This document shows positions 11,018-21,893 of a stretch of 64,000 bases of DNA, piece by piece (position 1 is the first letter of the stretch; the number at the start of each line of letters is the position of its first letter). The DNA lies in the NCBI GenBank assembly GCA_003131315.1, contig PKUV01000035.1:1-64000 (forward strand), written 5' to 3'. A program made the position numbers and the translations under genes. Under the pieces are notes generated by a model. The model saw only the letters and a program-made list of their open reading frames with translations, searched no databases and had not been told where the DNA came from. The stretch is from Acidobacteriaceae bacterium (GTDB taxonomy: Bacteria; Acidobacteriota; Terriglobia; Terriglobales; Acidobacteriaceae).

Positions 11018-11134
11018 AAGACACTCCTGTCTATTTCTTAAGATGCTCTAACCCAGATTGTAGAAGAAAGTTTCGGTGGAAAAAAGTGGCGGGGACGTTT
11101 CCTCGGGGTGCGGGAAAGGTCGGGTGTCTATGCG

Positions 11135-11223
11135 CAGCCCCTGAAGGGGCATTCGTTTTAGAAGCGATGCGTGGTATCGCTAAAGCGATACCCTGATACA
11201 AAGCCTGAGTTTTCAGCAACCTG
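11135..11223. repeat. Dispersed palindromic element R1, copy 1
   Basis: The copy contains CCCCTGAAGGGG, then GGTATCGCTAAAGCGATACC followed by CTGATACAAAG, and ends TTTTCAGCAACCTG right at the msrQ stop codon. Related copies lie at about 23315, 41118 and 47028. Both palindromes would form short hairpins. Confidence 0.85.
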
Positions 11224-11862
11224 TTAGGCCTTGGTAACTTCCGCCCGACTCCGGGCCGGGGCTGGAATGGCGGGCTGCTGGCGCTTTTCGCCAACCCAGA
11301 CTCCCACGCGGTAGAGCAGCAGGATGCTGAGTACGACGCCGTACTCGATGGGCTTGCGGAGATCGGCCTTCACTAGCCAGGCATAATGCACCACCGCCAG
11401 GATTCCCGTGAAATAGATCAGGCGGTGCAGGCGCTGCCAGTTCTTGCCGCCCAGGCGGCGAATCGACCATGCGGTCGACGTCAAGGCCAGGGGGATCAGG
11501 AGGACGAAGGCGGAGAATCCTACGGTGATGAATCGGCGCTTAGCGATGTCTTTCAACATTTCATGGATATCGAAAAACTTGTCGAGCCAGATGTAGGTCA
11601 GAAAGTGCAGCGTACCGTAGAAGAATGCGAACAGTCCGGTCATGCGGCGGACGCCGATCAGCCAGTATTGACGTGTGATCCGGCGGAGAGGCGTGATCGA
11701 GAGAGTGGTGAGAACAAGGATCAGCGTCCAGTCGCCGGTCGAGTGCGTGATGAACTCGATGGGATTGGCGCCCAGGCCGTCATGCAGCGCTTTCCACGCC
11801 AGGCGTGCCAGCGGGACGAGCGCGGCGAGGAAGAGCGCGAGTTTTGTGAAACGGAGGGTCAT
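11224..11862 (-). CDS. msrQ: MsrQ, heme-binding membrane subunit of the MsrPQ methionine sulfoxide reductase
   Basis: The 212-aa integral membrane protein of the ferric-reductase-like family passes electrons from the quinone pool or flavin to periplasmic MsrP. Five or six hydrophobic segments are visible. Candidate heme histidines lie in FFYGTLHFLTYIW and in LHRLIYFTGILAVVHYAW. I place the start at ATG 11862 (MTLRFTKLALF); an in-frame extension to 11901 would translate repeat DNA. That ATG overlaps the last unit of a 7-nt array. It lies directly downstream of msrP, the usual pairing. Confidence 0.93.
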   Translation of the reverse strand: MTLRFTKLALFLAALVPLARLAWKALHDGLGANPIEFITHSTGDWTLILVLTTLSITPLRRITRQYWLIGVRRMTGLFAFFYGTLHFLTYIWLDKFFDIHEMLKDIAKRRFITVGFSAFVLLIPLALTSTAWSIRRLGGKNWQRLHRLIYFTGILAVVHYAWLVKADLRKPIEYGVVLSILLLYRVGVWVGEKRQQPAIPAPARSRAEVTKA

Positions 11863-11958
11863 TTGTAATTTGTGATTTGTAATTGGTAATCTAAACCCCA
11901 CAACCGGTGTTCAGCGCGGGTTTAAATTACAAATTACAAATTGCCAATTACAAATTCC
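11861..11958. repeat. 7-nt array hairpin filling the msrP-msrQ gap exactly
   Basis: ATTTGTA-type units run from 11861 to 11888 and AAATTAC-type units from 11924 to 11958, in exact 7-nt register and complementary to each other. The array begins inside the msrQ start codon and ends at the msrP stop codon, so it makes up almost the whole intergenic stretch. Confidence 0.93.
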
Positions 11959-12917
11959 TAGAAGTTCTTCTTCAGGTCCATGCCGGAATAGAGGCTCGCC
12001 ACCTGGTCGTAACCATTGAACATCAGGGTCGGCCGCTTGAGGAATTCACCCAGGCGGCGTTCCTTGGCCTGGCTCCAGCGCGGATGGTCGACGTTGGGAT
12101 TCACGTTCGAATAGAAGCCGTATTCGCTGGAGGCGGACTGTTGCCACGTGTTCATGGGCTGGTCGTCGGTGAAGCGGATGCGGACGATCGACTTCGCGCT
12201 TTTGAATCCGTACTTCCATGGAAGCACGATGCGGAGTGGCGCGCCGTCTTGATTCGGGAGCACTTCGCCGTACATACCGAAACAGAGCAGGGCGAGCGGA
12301 TGCATGGCCTCGTCCATGCGGAGACCCTCGACATAAGGCCACTTCAATACGCTGGTGCGCTGGCCGGGCATTTGTTTGGGATCGTACAAGGTAGTGAACT
12401 CGACAAATTTGGCTTTCGGCAGAGGGTCGGCGCGCTTGATCAGTTCGCTCAGGGAAAATCCGACCCATGGCACGACGATCGACCAGCCCTCGACACAGCG
12501 ATGCCGGTAGATGCGCTCTTCGGGGGCAGCCATCTTGAGGATCGCGTCGACGTCGAGCACATGCTTTTTCTTGACCTGACCGTCGATGGTCACCGTCCAG
12601 GGACGAGTCTTAAAATTCTTCGCGAGGTCGGCAGGCCCCTCTTTGTCGGTGGAGAATTCGTAGAAATTGTTGTAGCTGGTGACATCCTTGTAGGGCGTTT
12701 CCTTTTCCGTCGTGCTGAAAGGGCTTTTCTGGAGGCCATCAATTTTGGCATTGGCGTGGGCGGTGAGCGAGGGCGCAACAAAATCACGGAAGGCGACACT
12801 AGTGACGGCGGCCGCGCCGGCGATCGCTGCGCCGGCCAGGAAGCTGCGCCGGTTCAGGTAGGTCGCTTTGGGAGTAATTTCAGAAGACGGAATCGCAGCC
12901 GGTTTCCCGATCAGCAT
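11958..12917 (-). CDS. msrP: MsrP, periplasmic molybdopterin methionine sulfoxide reductase
   Basis: The 319-aa catalytic subunit reduces methionine sulfoxide in periplasmic proteins. A Tat signal is visible ([18 protein letters not shown], residues 21-38), as needed for export of a folded Mo enzyme. The sulfite-oxidase fold follows, with the likely Mo-ligating Cys141 in [21 protein letters not shown] precedes the ATG on the minus strand by a few bases. It is the first gene of a two-gene operon with msrQ. It needs molybdopterin, for which moaA lies about 9 kb away. Confidence 0.95.
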   Translation of the reverse strand: MLIGKPAAIPSSEITPKATYLNRRSFLAGAAIAGAAAVTSVAFRDFVAPSLTAHANAKIDGLQKSPFSTTEKETPYKDVTSYNNFYEFSTDKEGPADLAKNFKTRPWTVTIDGQVKKKHVLDVDAILKMAAPEERIYRHRCVEGWSIVVPWVGFSLSELIKRADPLPKAKFVEFTTLYDPKQMPGQRTSVLKWPYVEGLRMDEAMHPLALLCFGMYGEVLPNQDGAPLRIVLPWKYGFKSAKSIVRIRFTDDQPMNTWQQSASSEYGFYSNVNPNVDHPRWSQAKERRLGEFLKRPTLMFNGYDQVASLYSGMDLKKNF

Positions 12918-13034
12918 TGCTCACCCCGATTGAAGTACGCACGGCAGGCCGACATGGATGGGTCCGATGCCGAGAGCCCACAGTTGAGTATAGGACGCGG
13001 AGGCGGGGGAAAAGTTGCACCCGCTGGGCCGAGG

Positions 13035-15602
<2,568 letters not shown>

Positions 15603-15712
15603 ACAGTCCTTTCCCAGAGTGCACTGACGATAGTGCGATGTTAAGCGGGCCGGGTTATCCGCCGATAGTTACCGCAGTAATGGAGGTTTCAAATCGGGAA
15701 AAGCAGAAAGAC

Positions 15713-16105
15713 TCAGGAGGCGTTCGCCAACACTACGCAGACCTGGCGCAGGATCAGCTTCTGCTCGTCGGTCACGACCAGAAATTCGAATCCGCAGCGC
15801 AGCCCTTTGCTATAACGCACCACGGCTCGCACCTTCATGATGTGCGGCGGGAGCGGGATGAGAAACTCCAGGGAAACAACTTCGCCGGCTTGCAACTCAC
15901 CGCTGAGGGTCGCCCCGATGCCGTCCAAGCCGAGTTCGCTGGTTCGGCCCCAGCATGTGGTGGTCAGGCCCTCGCGAAACACCGACACCTGAATGCGCAC
16001 GTCAAAACGATAACGAGAGAAACGCCGCAACTGCCGGTGAGCCTTGGCGGTCGCCTGTGCGTGGTCGCTCAATCCAGATTCTCCATTGCAGATCTCGTCT
16101 TTCAA
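15713..16105 (-). CDS. PilZ-domain protein
   Basis: The 130-aa product is almost only a PilZ domain. The N-terminal basic RRFSRYRFDVRIQV fits the RxxxR part of the c-di-GMP motif. The second motif, normally (D/N)xSxxG, reads SELGLDGIG and is imperfect, so c-di-GMP binding is uncertain. A C-terminal VVRYSKGLRCGFEF completes the barrel. The start appears to be TTG (16105), with only a weak purine-rich stretch before it. It precedes the hybrid kinase on the same strand by about 110 bp and may be co-transcribed. Confidence 0.8.
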   Translation of the reverse strand: MKDEICNGESGLSDHAQATAKAHRQLRRFSRYRFDVRIQVSVFREGLTTTCWGRTSELGLDGIGATLSGELQAGEVVSLEFLIPLPPHIMKVRAVVRYSKGLRCGFEFLVVTDEQKLILRQVCVVLANAS

Positions 16106-16490
16106 ATCTTCGTTTTCGACCCGCTTTTCCTAAGCACGAGGAGAAAAGGGGATCAACCTTCGCCGACTTTCCGAGTTTGGGCTGATGAAACTCCCTGCCT
16201 TGCGATTGTGCTTCAGCGCAGGACTGTCCTCAACGGCATCAAAGTGCATGTACCAAGGAAGTGAGCGTTCCGGCGAGGGGAGTGGCCGCCGCATTGCCAC
16301 GATTGCGCATCTTTTTTCAGTCGCCTGTCTTTTTTTTCAGTTTTCGAGACGGTATTTGAACGGCATTTGGCGGGGGTTCACGCGTAAAGCTGCGTAAAGA
16401 CGCGTGACAGACGCTCGGTGGGCATCTAACATCGGGAGTGGGCTGCTGGGGATGCGCTGCCGGAGCCGCGCTGGAGTAATCCGAATTCTT
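16106..16490. other. Intergenic region between divergent PilZ and 16491 genes
   Basis: I see no supported gene. It holds two T-rich stretches at about 16310-16345 and a short GCGTAAA/GACGCGT repetition near 16380-16405. Promoters for both flanking genes should lie here, but I cannot point to clear -35/-10 boxes. Confidence 0.5.
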
Positions 16491-17219
16491 ATGTCTTACC
16501 GCTCAAATGCCGCCGAAGCCTGGTATCCCGACCCGCAGTCCACCGCGGCACAGCCGGAGAGTCCGCTGGATTTGCTCCCGCCGTCGAGCCTGACGCAGCC
16601 GCTCTGGAGGTCGCTGGTCGGCAATCTGCGCGATACCTTCGCGCCGGCGAAACTACCGCCGCTCGAACTCACGTCGCGGCCGGTGAATGTTGGCCTGCTG
16701 CTTGGGGAGCGTCTGCGCCTGCCTTGGTTTCGCACGGTGTTCACCAGCATCGGGGACGTGATCTCGCCGGAAACACTGCCGCCGCTTGAACTTGAATCGC
16801 GGGCGGTCGATGTCGGTGAACTCATCACCGATCAGCTTAGCCACTTCTGGTGGGGCTCGCTGCTGCGGAATTTGGCCGATCGCGTCTCGCCGGAAACAAT
16901 GCCCGCCCTCAATCTGACTTCCAAGCCGATTCTGGACATCATTCCGAAGTCATGGATCCTGCTGCCGTTGTGGTCGGAAGTCGTGGACACGCCGAAGGTG
17001 TTTTATCCCGACAAGCCGAAGCCGGCCGATGCGGTGAGGCCAGTCAATCTGCAACCGGCGGCGTTGCCGGCCGAAAAGCTGGAGGCTCTGATCACCGAAC
17101 CCACCGCCGCCGACCTGCTGCGCGACCTGCGCCGCTCGCGCATTCGGCAGAGAATCTGGATCGGGCTGGCGACCGCACAAATCCTCTACATGGCCGCGAT
17201 GGCTTTAGGGAAACTCTGA
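16491..17219 (+). CDS. Tail-anchored protein with a triplicated ~60-residue motif
   Basis: The 242-aa product contains three tandem copies, about 60 residues apart, of a motif reading roughly LPPLELTSRPVNVGxLLxxxLxxxWxxxxxxxxxDxxSPE; the LELTSRPV, LELESRAV and LNLTSKPI cores are the clearest. It ends in one hydrophobic segment (IWIGLATAQILYMAAMALGKL), so the bulk should face the cytosol. I do not recognise the family. I prefer ATG 16491 (MSYRSNAAEAW) to the upstream in-frame ATG 16404; GGAG lies 14 nt before it. Confidence 0.65.
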   Translation: MSYRSNAAEAWYPDPQSTAAQPESPLDLLPPSSLTQPLWRSLVGNLRDTFAPAKLPPLELTSRPVNVGLLLGERLRLPWFRTVFTSIGDVISPETLPPLELESRAVDVGELITDQLSHFWWGSLLRNLADRVSPETMPALNLTSKPILDIIPKSWILLPLWSEVVDTPKVFYPDKPKPADAVRPVNLQPAALPAEKLEALITEPTAADLLRDLRRSRIRQRIWIGLATAQILYMAAMALGKL

Positions 17220-17234
17220 TTGAAGAAAGGGAGT

Positions 17235-17308
17235 GAGGTCAGAGGTTAGAGGTCAGATTGCAGAGGTTAAATCTGTTCAGTTCTGCAATCTGACCTCTGA
17301 CCTCACTC
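17235..17308. repeat. 7-nt array hairpin between convergent genes
   Basis: Units GAGGTCA, GAGGTTA, GAGGTCA, GATTGCA and GAGGTTA run in register from 17235 to 17269. The complement follows at 17281-17308, ending just before the stop codon of the 17309 gene. Almost the same sequence occurs at 34551-34642. Its place between convergent genes suits a two-way terminator. Confidence 0.93.
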
Positions 17309-17704
17309 TTACTGTCTCAACCCCATCCAGCCTTCGGCAATCACCATGGAATTTCCGGGGTTGCGAGAATCGTACTTCACTGAGGTCAGCAGGCCGAGCC
17401 GGCAGGAATGTAGATTGATCCACTGCCGAAGATAGGTGACGTCCTGTGAGGCCTCATAGGAAACGCCGGCTACGTCATACTGGTAAATCAGCATGGTGGC
17501 GGGGCGGTTCGTCTCCATCGTGATTTCCTGGACATCAATCACCGTGCCATCGGTGATGCGCCCGACCGTATTCAGCCAGATGCGGCGTTCGTGCTCGACC
17601 TCGTTCGCGGGTTTGGATTTGCGGTGCAGCAGGGCGTAGCTGGCAACGGCCAAGCCAATCGTGCCCAGTGCAAGTGTGTAGAGACGAAGCGAAATCATTT
17701 GCAA
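17309..17704 (-). CDS. DUF3592-like membrane protein
   Basis: The 131-aa product has an N-terminal membrane segment (LYTLALGTIGLAVASYALL) and a soluble part with TDGTVIDVQEI, YQYDVAGVSYEASQDV and VKYDSRNPGNSMV. That spacing resembles DUF3592-type proteins, which carry a small beta domain of unknown function. It converges on the tail-anchored protein gene. No Shine-Dalgarno sequence is evident. Confidence 0.6.
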   Translation of the reverse strand: MQMISLRLYTLALGTIGLAVASYALLHRKSKPANEVEHERRIWLNTVGRITDGTVIDVQEITMETNRPATMLIYQYDVAGVSYEASQDVTYLRQWINLHSCRLGLLTSVKYDSRNPGNSMVIAEGWMGLRQ

Positions 17705-17810
17705 ACGGAACCTGAACCTTTCAATCTACTTTCAGCATAAGCTGTAACCTCTCTCACCGCCAAGGGCACCAAGGTGCACGGGAATGTACCGGAAGTGTGG
17801 ACGGAAGGAA

Positions 17811-17842
17811 TTGTCATCCCGAGTGAAGCGAGGGATCCGCAA
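17811..17842. repeat. Dispersed repeat family R2, single copy
   Basis: TTGTCATCCCGAGTGAAGCG followed by AGGGATCCGCAA is a diverged R2 copy. It lies just downstream of the minus-strand 17873 gene. Confidence 0.8.
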
Positions 17843-17872
17843 TGTTTTCTATCCCCTGAGTTGTTTTGTTTT

Positions 17873-18610
17873 CTACGCGCGGCGGCGATAGTAAATGTTG
17901 AATTCGAATCCGGGGTTGGGCGGGAAGATTTCGGCGATCTTGCGCAGCCGTTCGGCCATCGGGGCCGGTGCGAGCAGCGGATAATCGCGCTCGCGCAGAT
18001 CGTGGTAATCGACGTCGAGGTAGAGCGAGAGCAGGTAGATCGAAATCGCATCCGCGAAGCTGGCGGCAAGGTACTCGTTTTTAAATTTCTCCGCGTCAGG
18101 ACCGTGGGCCGTGGCGAGCTTGCGCGCCTCCCATGCGTCGAGTGAAGTTTCGCCGCGCACACCGGACTCCACTTGCTGCCAGGCCAGGTCGGCGAAATTC
18201 TGGGACACGCCTGCGCGTTCGACCAGCGCGTGCCCGACGTTGATGTAGAACTCGAACGCCACCGAAAATTTGTCGTCCATCAAGCGGGTCGAGATGAAGA
18301 CGCACTGCGCATCGCCGAGAGTCAGGTTGCGATGGCAAACCGCGTTGTCACTGAGCGCAACGTCGTAGCGGTCGGCAATCACGGTCTCATCGCCCTGGGT
18401 CACGGTGAGCGGCACGAAGTAGTACGCCTTGCGGATGAGCGCGGCGGCCACCGGCACTGGCACCACAGCAACCATGCGGTCGAGATCGTTGTCGGCAACG
18501 GTAATCTCGCCCGAGCGGGCGTAGCAGATGCCATTCGGCGCCTGTGAAACCGGGCTGCTTTGCACGATCTCCGCCGGGCTGCGGACGATCGCGGAGGCGG
18601 TTTGCGACAT
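17873..18610 (-). CDS. Conserved-looking protein of unknown function
   Basis: The 245-aa product is soluble and has no motif I recognise. It includes AVVPVPVAAALIRKAYYFVPLTVTQGD, an acidic helical middle and a C-terminal LRERDYPLLAPAPMAERLRKIAEIFPPNPGFEF. I chose Met at 18610 (MSQTASAIVRSPAEIVQ), because the 42 residues upstream in the open frame are Arg-rich and look non-coding. It is divergent from the toxin-antitoxin pair. Confidence 0.65.
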   Translation of the reverse strand: MSQTASAIVRSPAEIVQSSPVSQAPNGICYARSGEITVADNDLDRMVAVVPVPVAAALIRKAYYFVPLTVTQGDETVIADRYDVALSDNAVCHRNLTLGDAQCVFISTRLMDDKFSVAFEFYINVGHALVERAGVSQNFADLAWQQVESGVRGETSLDAWEARKLATAHGPDAEKFKNEYLAASFADAISIYLLSLYLDVDYHDLRERDYPLLAPAPMAERLRKIAEIFPPNPGFEFNIYYRRRA

Positions 18611-18770
18611 GGAAGCATTGTAGCGCACGGCCGCACGGCGGCGACGGACGTTGGAAAGTCGGGTGCTCCATCTTTCGCGCTTTTCGGAAGGTGGAATTCC
18701 ACAACCGTGTCCCTCTGGGGATTTTGAGAACCTCAAACCCCAAGCTGGAAACGGAGCTTTCGGCCGGGGA

Positions 18771-18776
18771 TATAAT
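18771..18776 (+). promoter_or_regulatory. Consensus -10 box 7 nt before the antitoxin start (leaderless)
   Basis: A perfect TATAAT is followed by CTAGGGC and the ATG at 18784. The transcription start would fall at or next to the A of the ATG. No -35 match is obvious. The same 7-nt spacing is seen at thiL (ACTATA on the plus strand, 42193-42198). Confidence 0.6.
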
Positions 18777-18783
18777 CTAGGGC

Positions 18784-19020
18784 ATGATGCAGGAAGCTCA
18801 GGAATTGCTCAAGAAGGCCCTTGCCTTACCCGACAAGGAGCGAGCGGATCTGGCTGGCAGTTTGATCGACAGCCTGGACGACACCGTCGATGAAAATGCG
18901 GAAGCCGCCTGGCAGGAAGAGATCGTTCGCCGCCTCGAAGAGGTTCGATCTGGAAAGGTGAAGACGACTTCATGGAACGACGTCCGGCAGAAGGGGCGTA
19001 CCTTGCTCCATGGCCAGTAA
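18784..19020 (+). CDS. Antitoxin of the RelB/addiction-module family
   Basis: The 78-aa product fits the short addiction-module component family paired with ParE/RelE toxins: LLKKALALPDKERADLAGSLIDSL is the helical N-terminal motif and WQEEIVRRLEEVRSGKV the C-terminal part that wraps the toxin. It overlaps the toxin gene by 11 bp, the usual arrangement. A consensus -10 box ends 7 nt before the ATG. The complex should repress its own promoter, but no operator palindrome is obvious. Confidence 0.88.
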   Translation: MMQEAQELLKKALALPDKERADLAGSLIDSLDDTVDENAEAAWQEEIVRRLEEVRSGKVKTTSWNDVRQKGRTLLHGQ

Positions 19021-19309
19021 GCCGCTTGAATTTCATCCGAAAGCGGAACAGGAGTATCTGGCGGCTTTGGCGTGGTACCAGGAACGAAGCCCGACTGCGG
19101 CGATTAGCTTCGAAAGCGCATTTGATCGAGCGATAAGAACAATCGGAGAAGCTCCCCATCGCTGGCCGATCTATCTCACCGGCTGCAGAAGATACACGCT
19201 CCACCAATTTCCATTCATCGTTGTGTACTCGACTTTTGCTTCCCACACTGTCGTTCTGGCAATCGCCCATGGGCACCGGCGCCCGGGCTACTGGAGAGAC
19301 CGCATATGA
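19010..19309 (+). CDS. ParE/RelE-family toxin
   Basis: The 99-aa product reads LEFHPKAEQEYLAALAWYQERSPTAA in its first helix pair, the typical ParE/RelE start. GCRRYTLHQFPFIVVYSTFA and VVLAIAHGHRRPGYW form the conserved beta sheet and C-terminal motif. ParE members poison gyrase and RelE members cut mRNA on the ribosome; the target cannot be assigned here. It overlaps the antitoxin gene by 11 bp and looks intact. Confidence 0.88.
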   Translation: MASKPLEFHPKAEQEYLAALAWYQERSPTAAISFESAFDRAIRTIGEAPHRWPIYLTGCRRYTLHQFPFIVVYSTFASHTVVLAIAHGHRRPGYWRDRI

Positions 19310-19387
19310 CACGTTCAAATCAGGGCGGCTGGTGAATATGTCGAACGATGATCGCGAGGGTCTGGACCGATGGTGTAGCTTAGGAAT

Positions 19388-19684
19388 ATGGAGAAAACGA
19401 GTTCGGGCGGGCCGCGCTGGACCGGGATTCCGGTGCGCGTATTCGCGATGACGTTTCTGTTAACCCTGCTGTCGTTTGCGGTCGCGCTTTTGCTGAGCAT
19501 TATGGGGACCGTGGTGTACTCGCAGGTGAAGCACGTCGCGCCCAACCTGACGTTCGCGTACCGGCACATCGCGTTTCCGTTCGCGATCACCGTGGGTGCG
19601 ATCGTGCTCGTGCTGTTGCTGCTGATGGAAGTTCGGAACTACCGGCGGCGGAAGACGCTGGAAGGGATCGAGCGCGTGAGTTGA
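19388..19684 (+). CDS. Small two-helix membrane protein
   Basis: The 98-aa product has two strong hydrophobic segments, VFAMTFLLTLLSFAVALLLS and HIAFPFAITVGAIVLVLLLL, then a basic end (EVRNYRRRKTLEGIERVS). The family is not recognised. AGGAAT precedes the ATG. It lies 16 bp before the glutamine amidotransferase gene and may share its transcript. Confidence 0.7.
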   Translation: MEKTSSGGPRWTGIPVRVFAMTFLLTLLSFAVALLLSIMGTVVYSQVKHVAPNLTFAYRHIAFPFAITVGAIVLVLLLLMEVRNYRRRKTLEGIERVS

Positions 19685-19700
19685 ACATAGTAAGTTAGAC

Positions 19701-20519
19701 ATGGCTGAGTTGAAGATGGGCGAGCTGAAAACGACCGCGCCGCATATTGCCATTCCCGTGCCGCATTCCGGTGATCGCGAGTACGCCGAGCGCGCGCTGC
19801 CGCCGTATGAAGAAGCGGTGCGCGGGGCCGGCGGAGAGCCGGTGCGCATCGAACTGGACCAGACGCCGGTTCAGGTGATGAAGCAGATCGAGCGCTGCGA
19901 CGCCGTTCTGCTGCCCGGTAGCCGGGCGGATGTCGATCCGCGGAAGTACAGTGCGGATCGCCACGAGAAGACGGCGCCCGCTGACGCCAAACGAAACATG
20001 GTTGACGAGCTGCTACTACACGATGCATACAAAACGCATAAGCCCGTGCTGTGCATCTGCTATGGACTGCAGTCGTTGAATGTGTACCGGTCGGGATCGC
20101 TGGTGCAGCACATCGAGTCGGCGATCAACCACAGCGCCGGACGGGCGGTAGCGAAAGCGCACACGGTAAAGATCGAGCCGGAATCGAGACTGGCGGAGAT
20201 TGTGGGCGCGAGCAAGACGGTTGCCGTGAATTCTTCGCATCACCAATCAGCGGACGCAGCGGGCGACGGGTTGCGCGTGGTGGCGCGTTCCGCTGAAGAC
20301 GGAATCATCGAAGCTCTGGAAGGAACCGCTCCCGGACATTTTGTGCTGGCGGTGCAGTGGCATCCGGAGCGGAGTGTGAACGATGGGCCGGAGCTGGCAG
20401 AGTCCGCGAAGTCGATCTTCCGCGCTTTTATCCAGGCGGCTAGAGCCAAGCACGCGGAGTTGGCGAGAGAGTTTGAGTCTGCCCGCAGCCAGTGTAGTGT
20501 CCCGAAGTTCTTGGCATAA
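19701..20519 (+). CDS. Class I glutamine amidotransferase, gamma-glutamyl-GABA hydrolase (PuuD)-like
   Basis: The 272-aa cytosolic peptidase C26-type hydrolase has its nucleophile in LCICYGLQSLNV, with the His/Glu of the triad in VQWHPERS. The residue after the nucleophile is Tyr, where PuuD and most relatives have Arg (CRG). The N-terminal HIAIPVPHSGDREYAERALPPYEEAVR fits the family. In other bacteria it cuts gamma-glutamyl-GABA in putrescine breakdown, but no other putrescine genes are near, so the substrate stays open. The C-terminal 30 residues extend beyond the usual end. Confidence 0.85.
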   Translation: MAELKMGELKTTAPHIAIPVPHSGDREYAERALPPYEEAVRGAGGEPVRIELDQTPVQVMKQIERCDAVLLPGSRADVDPRKYSADRHEKTAPADAKRNMVDELLLHDAYKTHKPVLCICYGLQSLNVYRSGSLVQHIESAINHSAGRAVAKAHTVKIEPESRLAEIVGASKTVAVNSSHHQSADAAGDGLRVVARSAEDGIIEALEGTAPGHFVLAVQWHPERSVNDGPELAESAKSIFRAFIQAARAKHAELAREFESARSQCSVPKFLA

Positions 20520-20527
20520 ATCCACAC

Positions 20528-20603
20528 TGTCATACTGAGCGAAGCGAAGGACCTGTAGTTCGCCGCAAAAAGCAGGTCCTTCGCTTCGCTCAGGATGACA
20601 AAA
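20528..20603. repeat. R2 repeat as an inverted pair
   Basis: TGTCATACTGAGCGAAGCGA and onward at 20528-20556 faces its reverse complement at 20571-20603. The arms are near-perfect and 14 nt apart. It lies between convergent genes and may serve as a transcription terminator. Confidence 0.9.
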
Positions 20604-20613
20604 TTAAAGTTAG

Positions 20614-21093
20614 TTAGCTTCGTTTCAGCAAAACCATTGCATTCGCAATCGCGGCGTTTTCGGTGCCCATGCCTTCCGGCGTTTTTGCTTTGATACCGAC
20701 ACAGTCCGCGGGAATTCCGCACAACTCGGCGACGTGTTTGCGAATCGCGTCCGCATGCGGACCGATTTTTGGAGCGGAGAGGATCAGCGTGGAATCCAGG
20801 TTCATGAGTTCGTAGCCCGCGGTCTTGACGCGCTGCAACGCCTCGCGCAGAAACAAGGCGGAGTCGGTGTTTTTCCACTGCGGATCGGAAGGCGGAAACA
20901 GCGATCCAATGTCGGGACCGGCGATGGCGCCGAGCAGCGCGTCGGTAATTGCGTGCAGTAGGACGTCGCCGTCGGAATGGCCGCCGAGACCTTGGTCGTG
21001 CGGCAGAGTCACGCCACCGATCTTGAGCGGAATGCCGGGCTTGAATTCGTGCGAGTCCCAACCGTAGCCGATGCGCATTTCAGGCTTCCGCAT
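20614..21093 (-). CDS. ispF: 2-C-methyl-D-erythritol 2,4-cyclodiphosphate synthase
   Basis: The 159-aa enzyme of the non-mevalonate isoprenoid pathway closes CDP-ME 2-phosphate into the cyclodiphosphate. The metal ligands lie in GYGWDSHEF near the N-terminus and in GLGGHSDGDVLLHAITDALLGA, with the conserved GDIGxxFP motif as GPDIGSLFPPSD. It is downstream of ispD on the same strand with an 8-bp gap, as is usual. The length is normal. Confidence 0.97.
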   Translation of the reverse strand: MRKPEMRIGYGWDSHEFKPGIPLKIGGVTLPHDQGLGGHSDGDVLLHAITDALLGAIAGPDIGSLFPPSDPQWKNTDSALFLREALQRVKTAGYELMNLDSTLILSAPKIGPHADAIRKHVAELCGIPADCVGIKAKTPEGMGTENAAIANAMVLLKRS

Positions 21094-21101
21094 TTTAGGT
21101 A

Positions 21102-21848
21102 TCAGGGTCTGATCCCGTCTTCGTGTTTCAGATAGAACTCTGCCAGTTCCATATCCGCTGGGGTGGTGATTTTTATGTTGCGCGGCGAGCCCATGACGAC
21201 TACGACGGGCAGGCCGGCGCGCTCGATCAGCGAAGCCTCGTCGGTACCGAGGAAGCCGTCGGCGACGGCGGCGTCAAAGGCTTTCTTCAGGATGTCGTAG
21301 CGAAAGCCCTGCGGAGTTTGCGCCATCACGATGCTCGCGCGCGGGATGGTGGCTTTGATGAGCGCGCCGTCCGCGGTTCGTTCCACCTGTTTCACCGTGT
21401 CCACGGCGGGCCAGCCCGCGATGGCGGCTCCATGTTTGTGCGCGGCCTCGATCACATGGCCAATGATTTCGGGCGTAACAAACGGGCGAACGGCATCGTG
21501 CACCAGGACGATGTCTTCCGGATCGGCCGCTGTGCGGGCCAGGGCGCTGGCCACCGAGTCCTGACGATGCTCGCCGCCTTCGACCATTTGCAGGCGCTTG
21601 CTCAGGATTTCCGGGTACTGCTTTTCGACCTGGGTGCGAAAGCCGGCAATTTCGTCCGGGCGTAGAGCGACGATGATTTCGTAGACGGCAGGGGCGGCAA
21701 CGAACTTACGCAGCGTGTGGACAAGAATGGGCACGCCACCCAGTTCTTTGAACTGCTTGGTCGGCGCTTTTTTTCTAGACTTCGCGGCCGAGGGCGGGGC
21801 CATGCGCGTGCCCAGTCCGGCCGCCGGAACAATGACAAACACCTTCAT
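21102..21848 (-). CDS. ispD: 2-C-methyl-D-erythritol 4-phosphate cytidylyltransferase
   Basis: The 248-aa enzyme links CTP to methylerythritol 4-phosphate, the step before IspE. The nucleotide-binding start VIVPAAGLGTRM is extended by a Lys/Ala/Ser-rich loop (PPSAAKSRKKAPTKQFKEL), longer than in most IspD proteins. VLVHDAVRPFV and a later AxxTPQGFRYD-type motif are conserved. I chose ATG 21848 (MKVFVIVPAAG); 11 extra upstream residues are possible. A TATACT box lies 10 nt before this ATG on the minus strand, with no Shine-Dalgarno sequence. It precedes ispF in an operon. Confidence 0.95.
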   Translation of the reverse strand: MKVFVIVPAAGLGTRMAPPSAAKSRKKAPTKQFKELGGVPILVHTLRKFVAAPAVYEIIVALRPDEIAGFRTQVEKQYPEILSKRLQMVEGGEHRQDSVASALARTAADPEDIVLVHDAVRPFVTPEIIGHVIEAAHKHGAAIAGWPAVDTVKQVERTADGALIKATIPRASIVMAQTPQGFRYDILKKAFDAAVADGFLGTDEASLIERAGLPVVVVMGSPRNIKITTPADMELAEFYLKHEDGIRP

Positions 21849-21893
21849 AGGGGCGATCAGTATAGTACAGGGTTTGGGCATAACGCCCAGAGC

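Noticed and set aside
15781-15806. tRNA-like TTCGAATCC stretch
   Set aside because: It lies inside the PilZ gene and has no acceptor stem or anticodon arm around it; no tRNA was found in the window.
16185-16397. 70-codon open frame before the tail-anchored protein
   Set aside because: No ribosome binding site, mixed composition and T-rich runs; looks like intergenic DNA.
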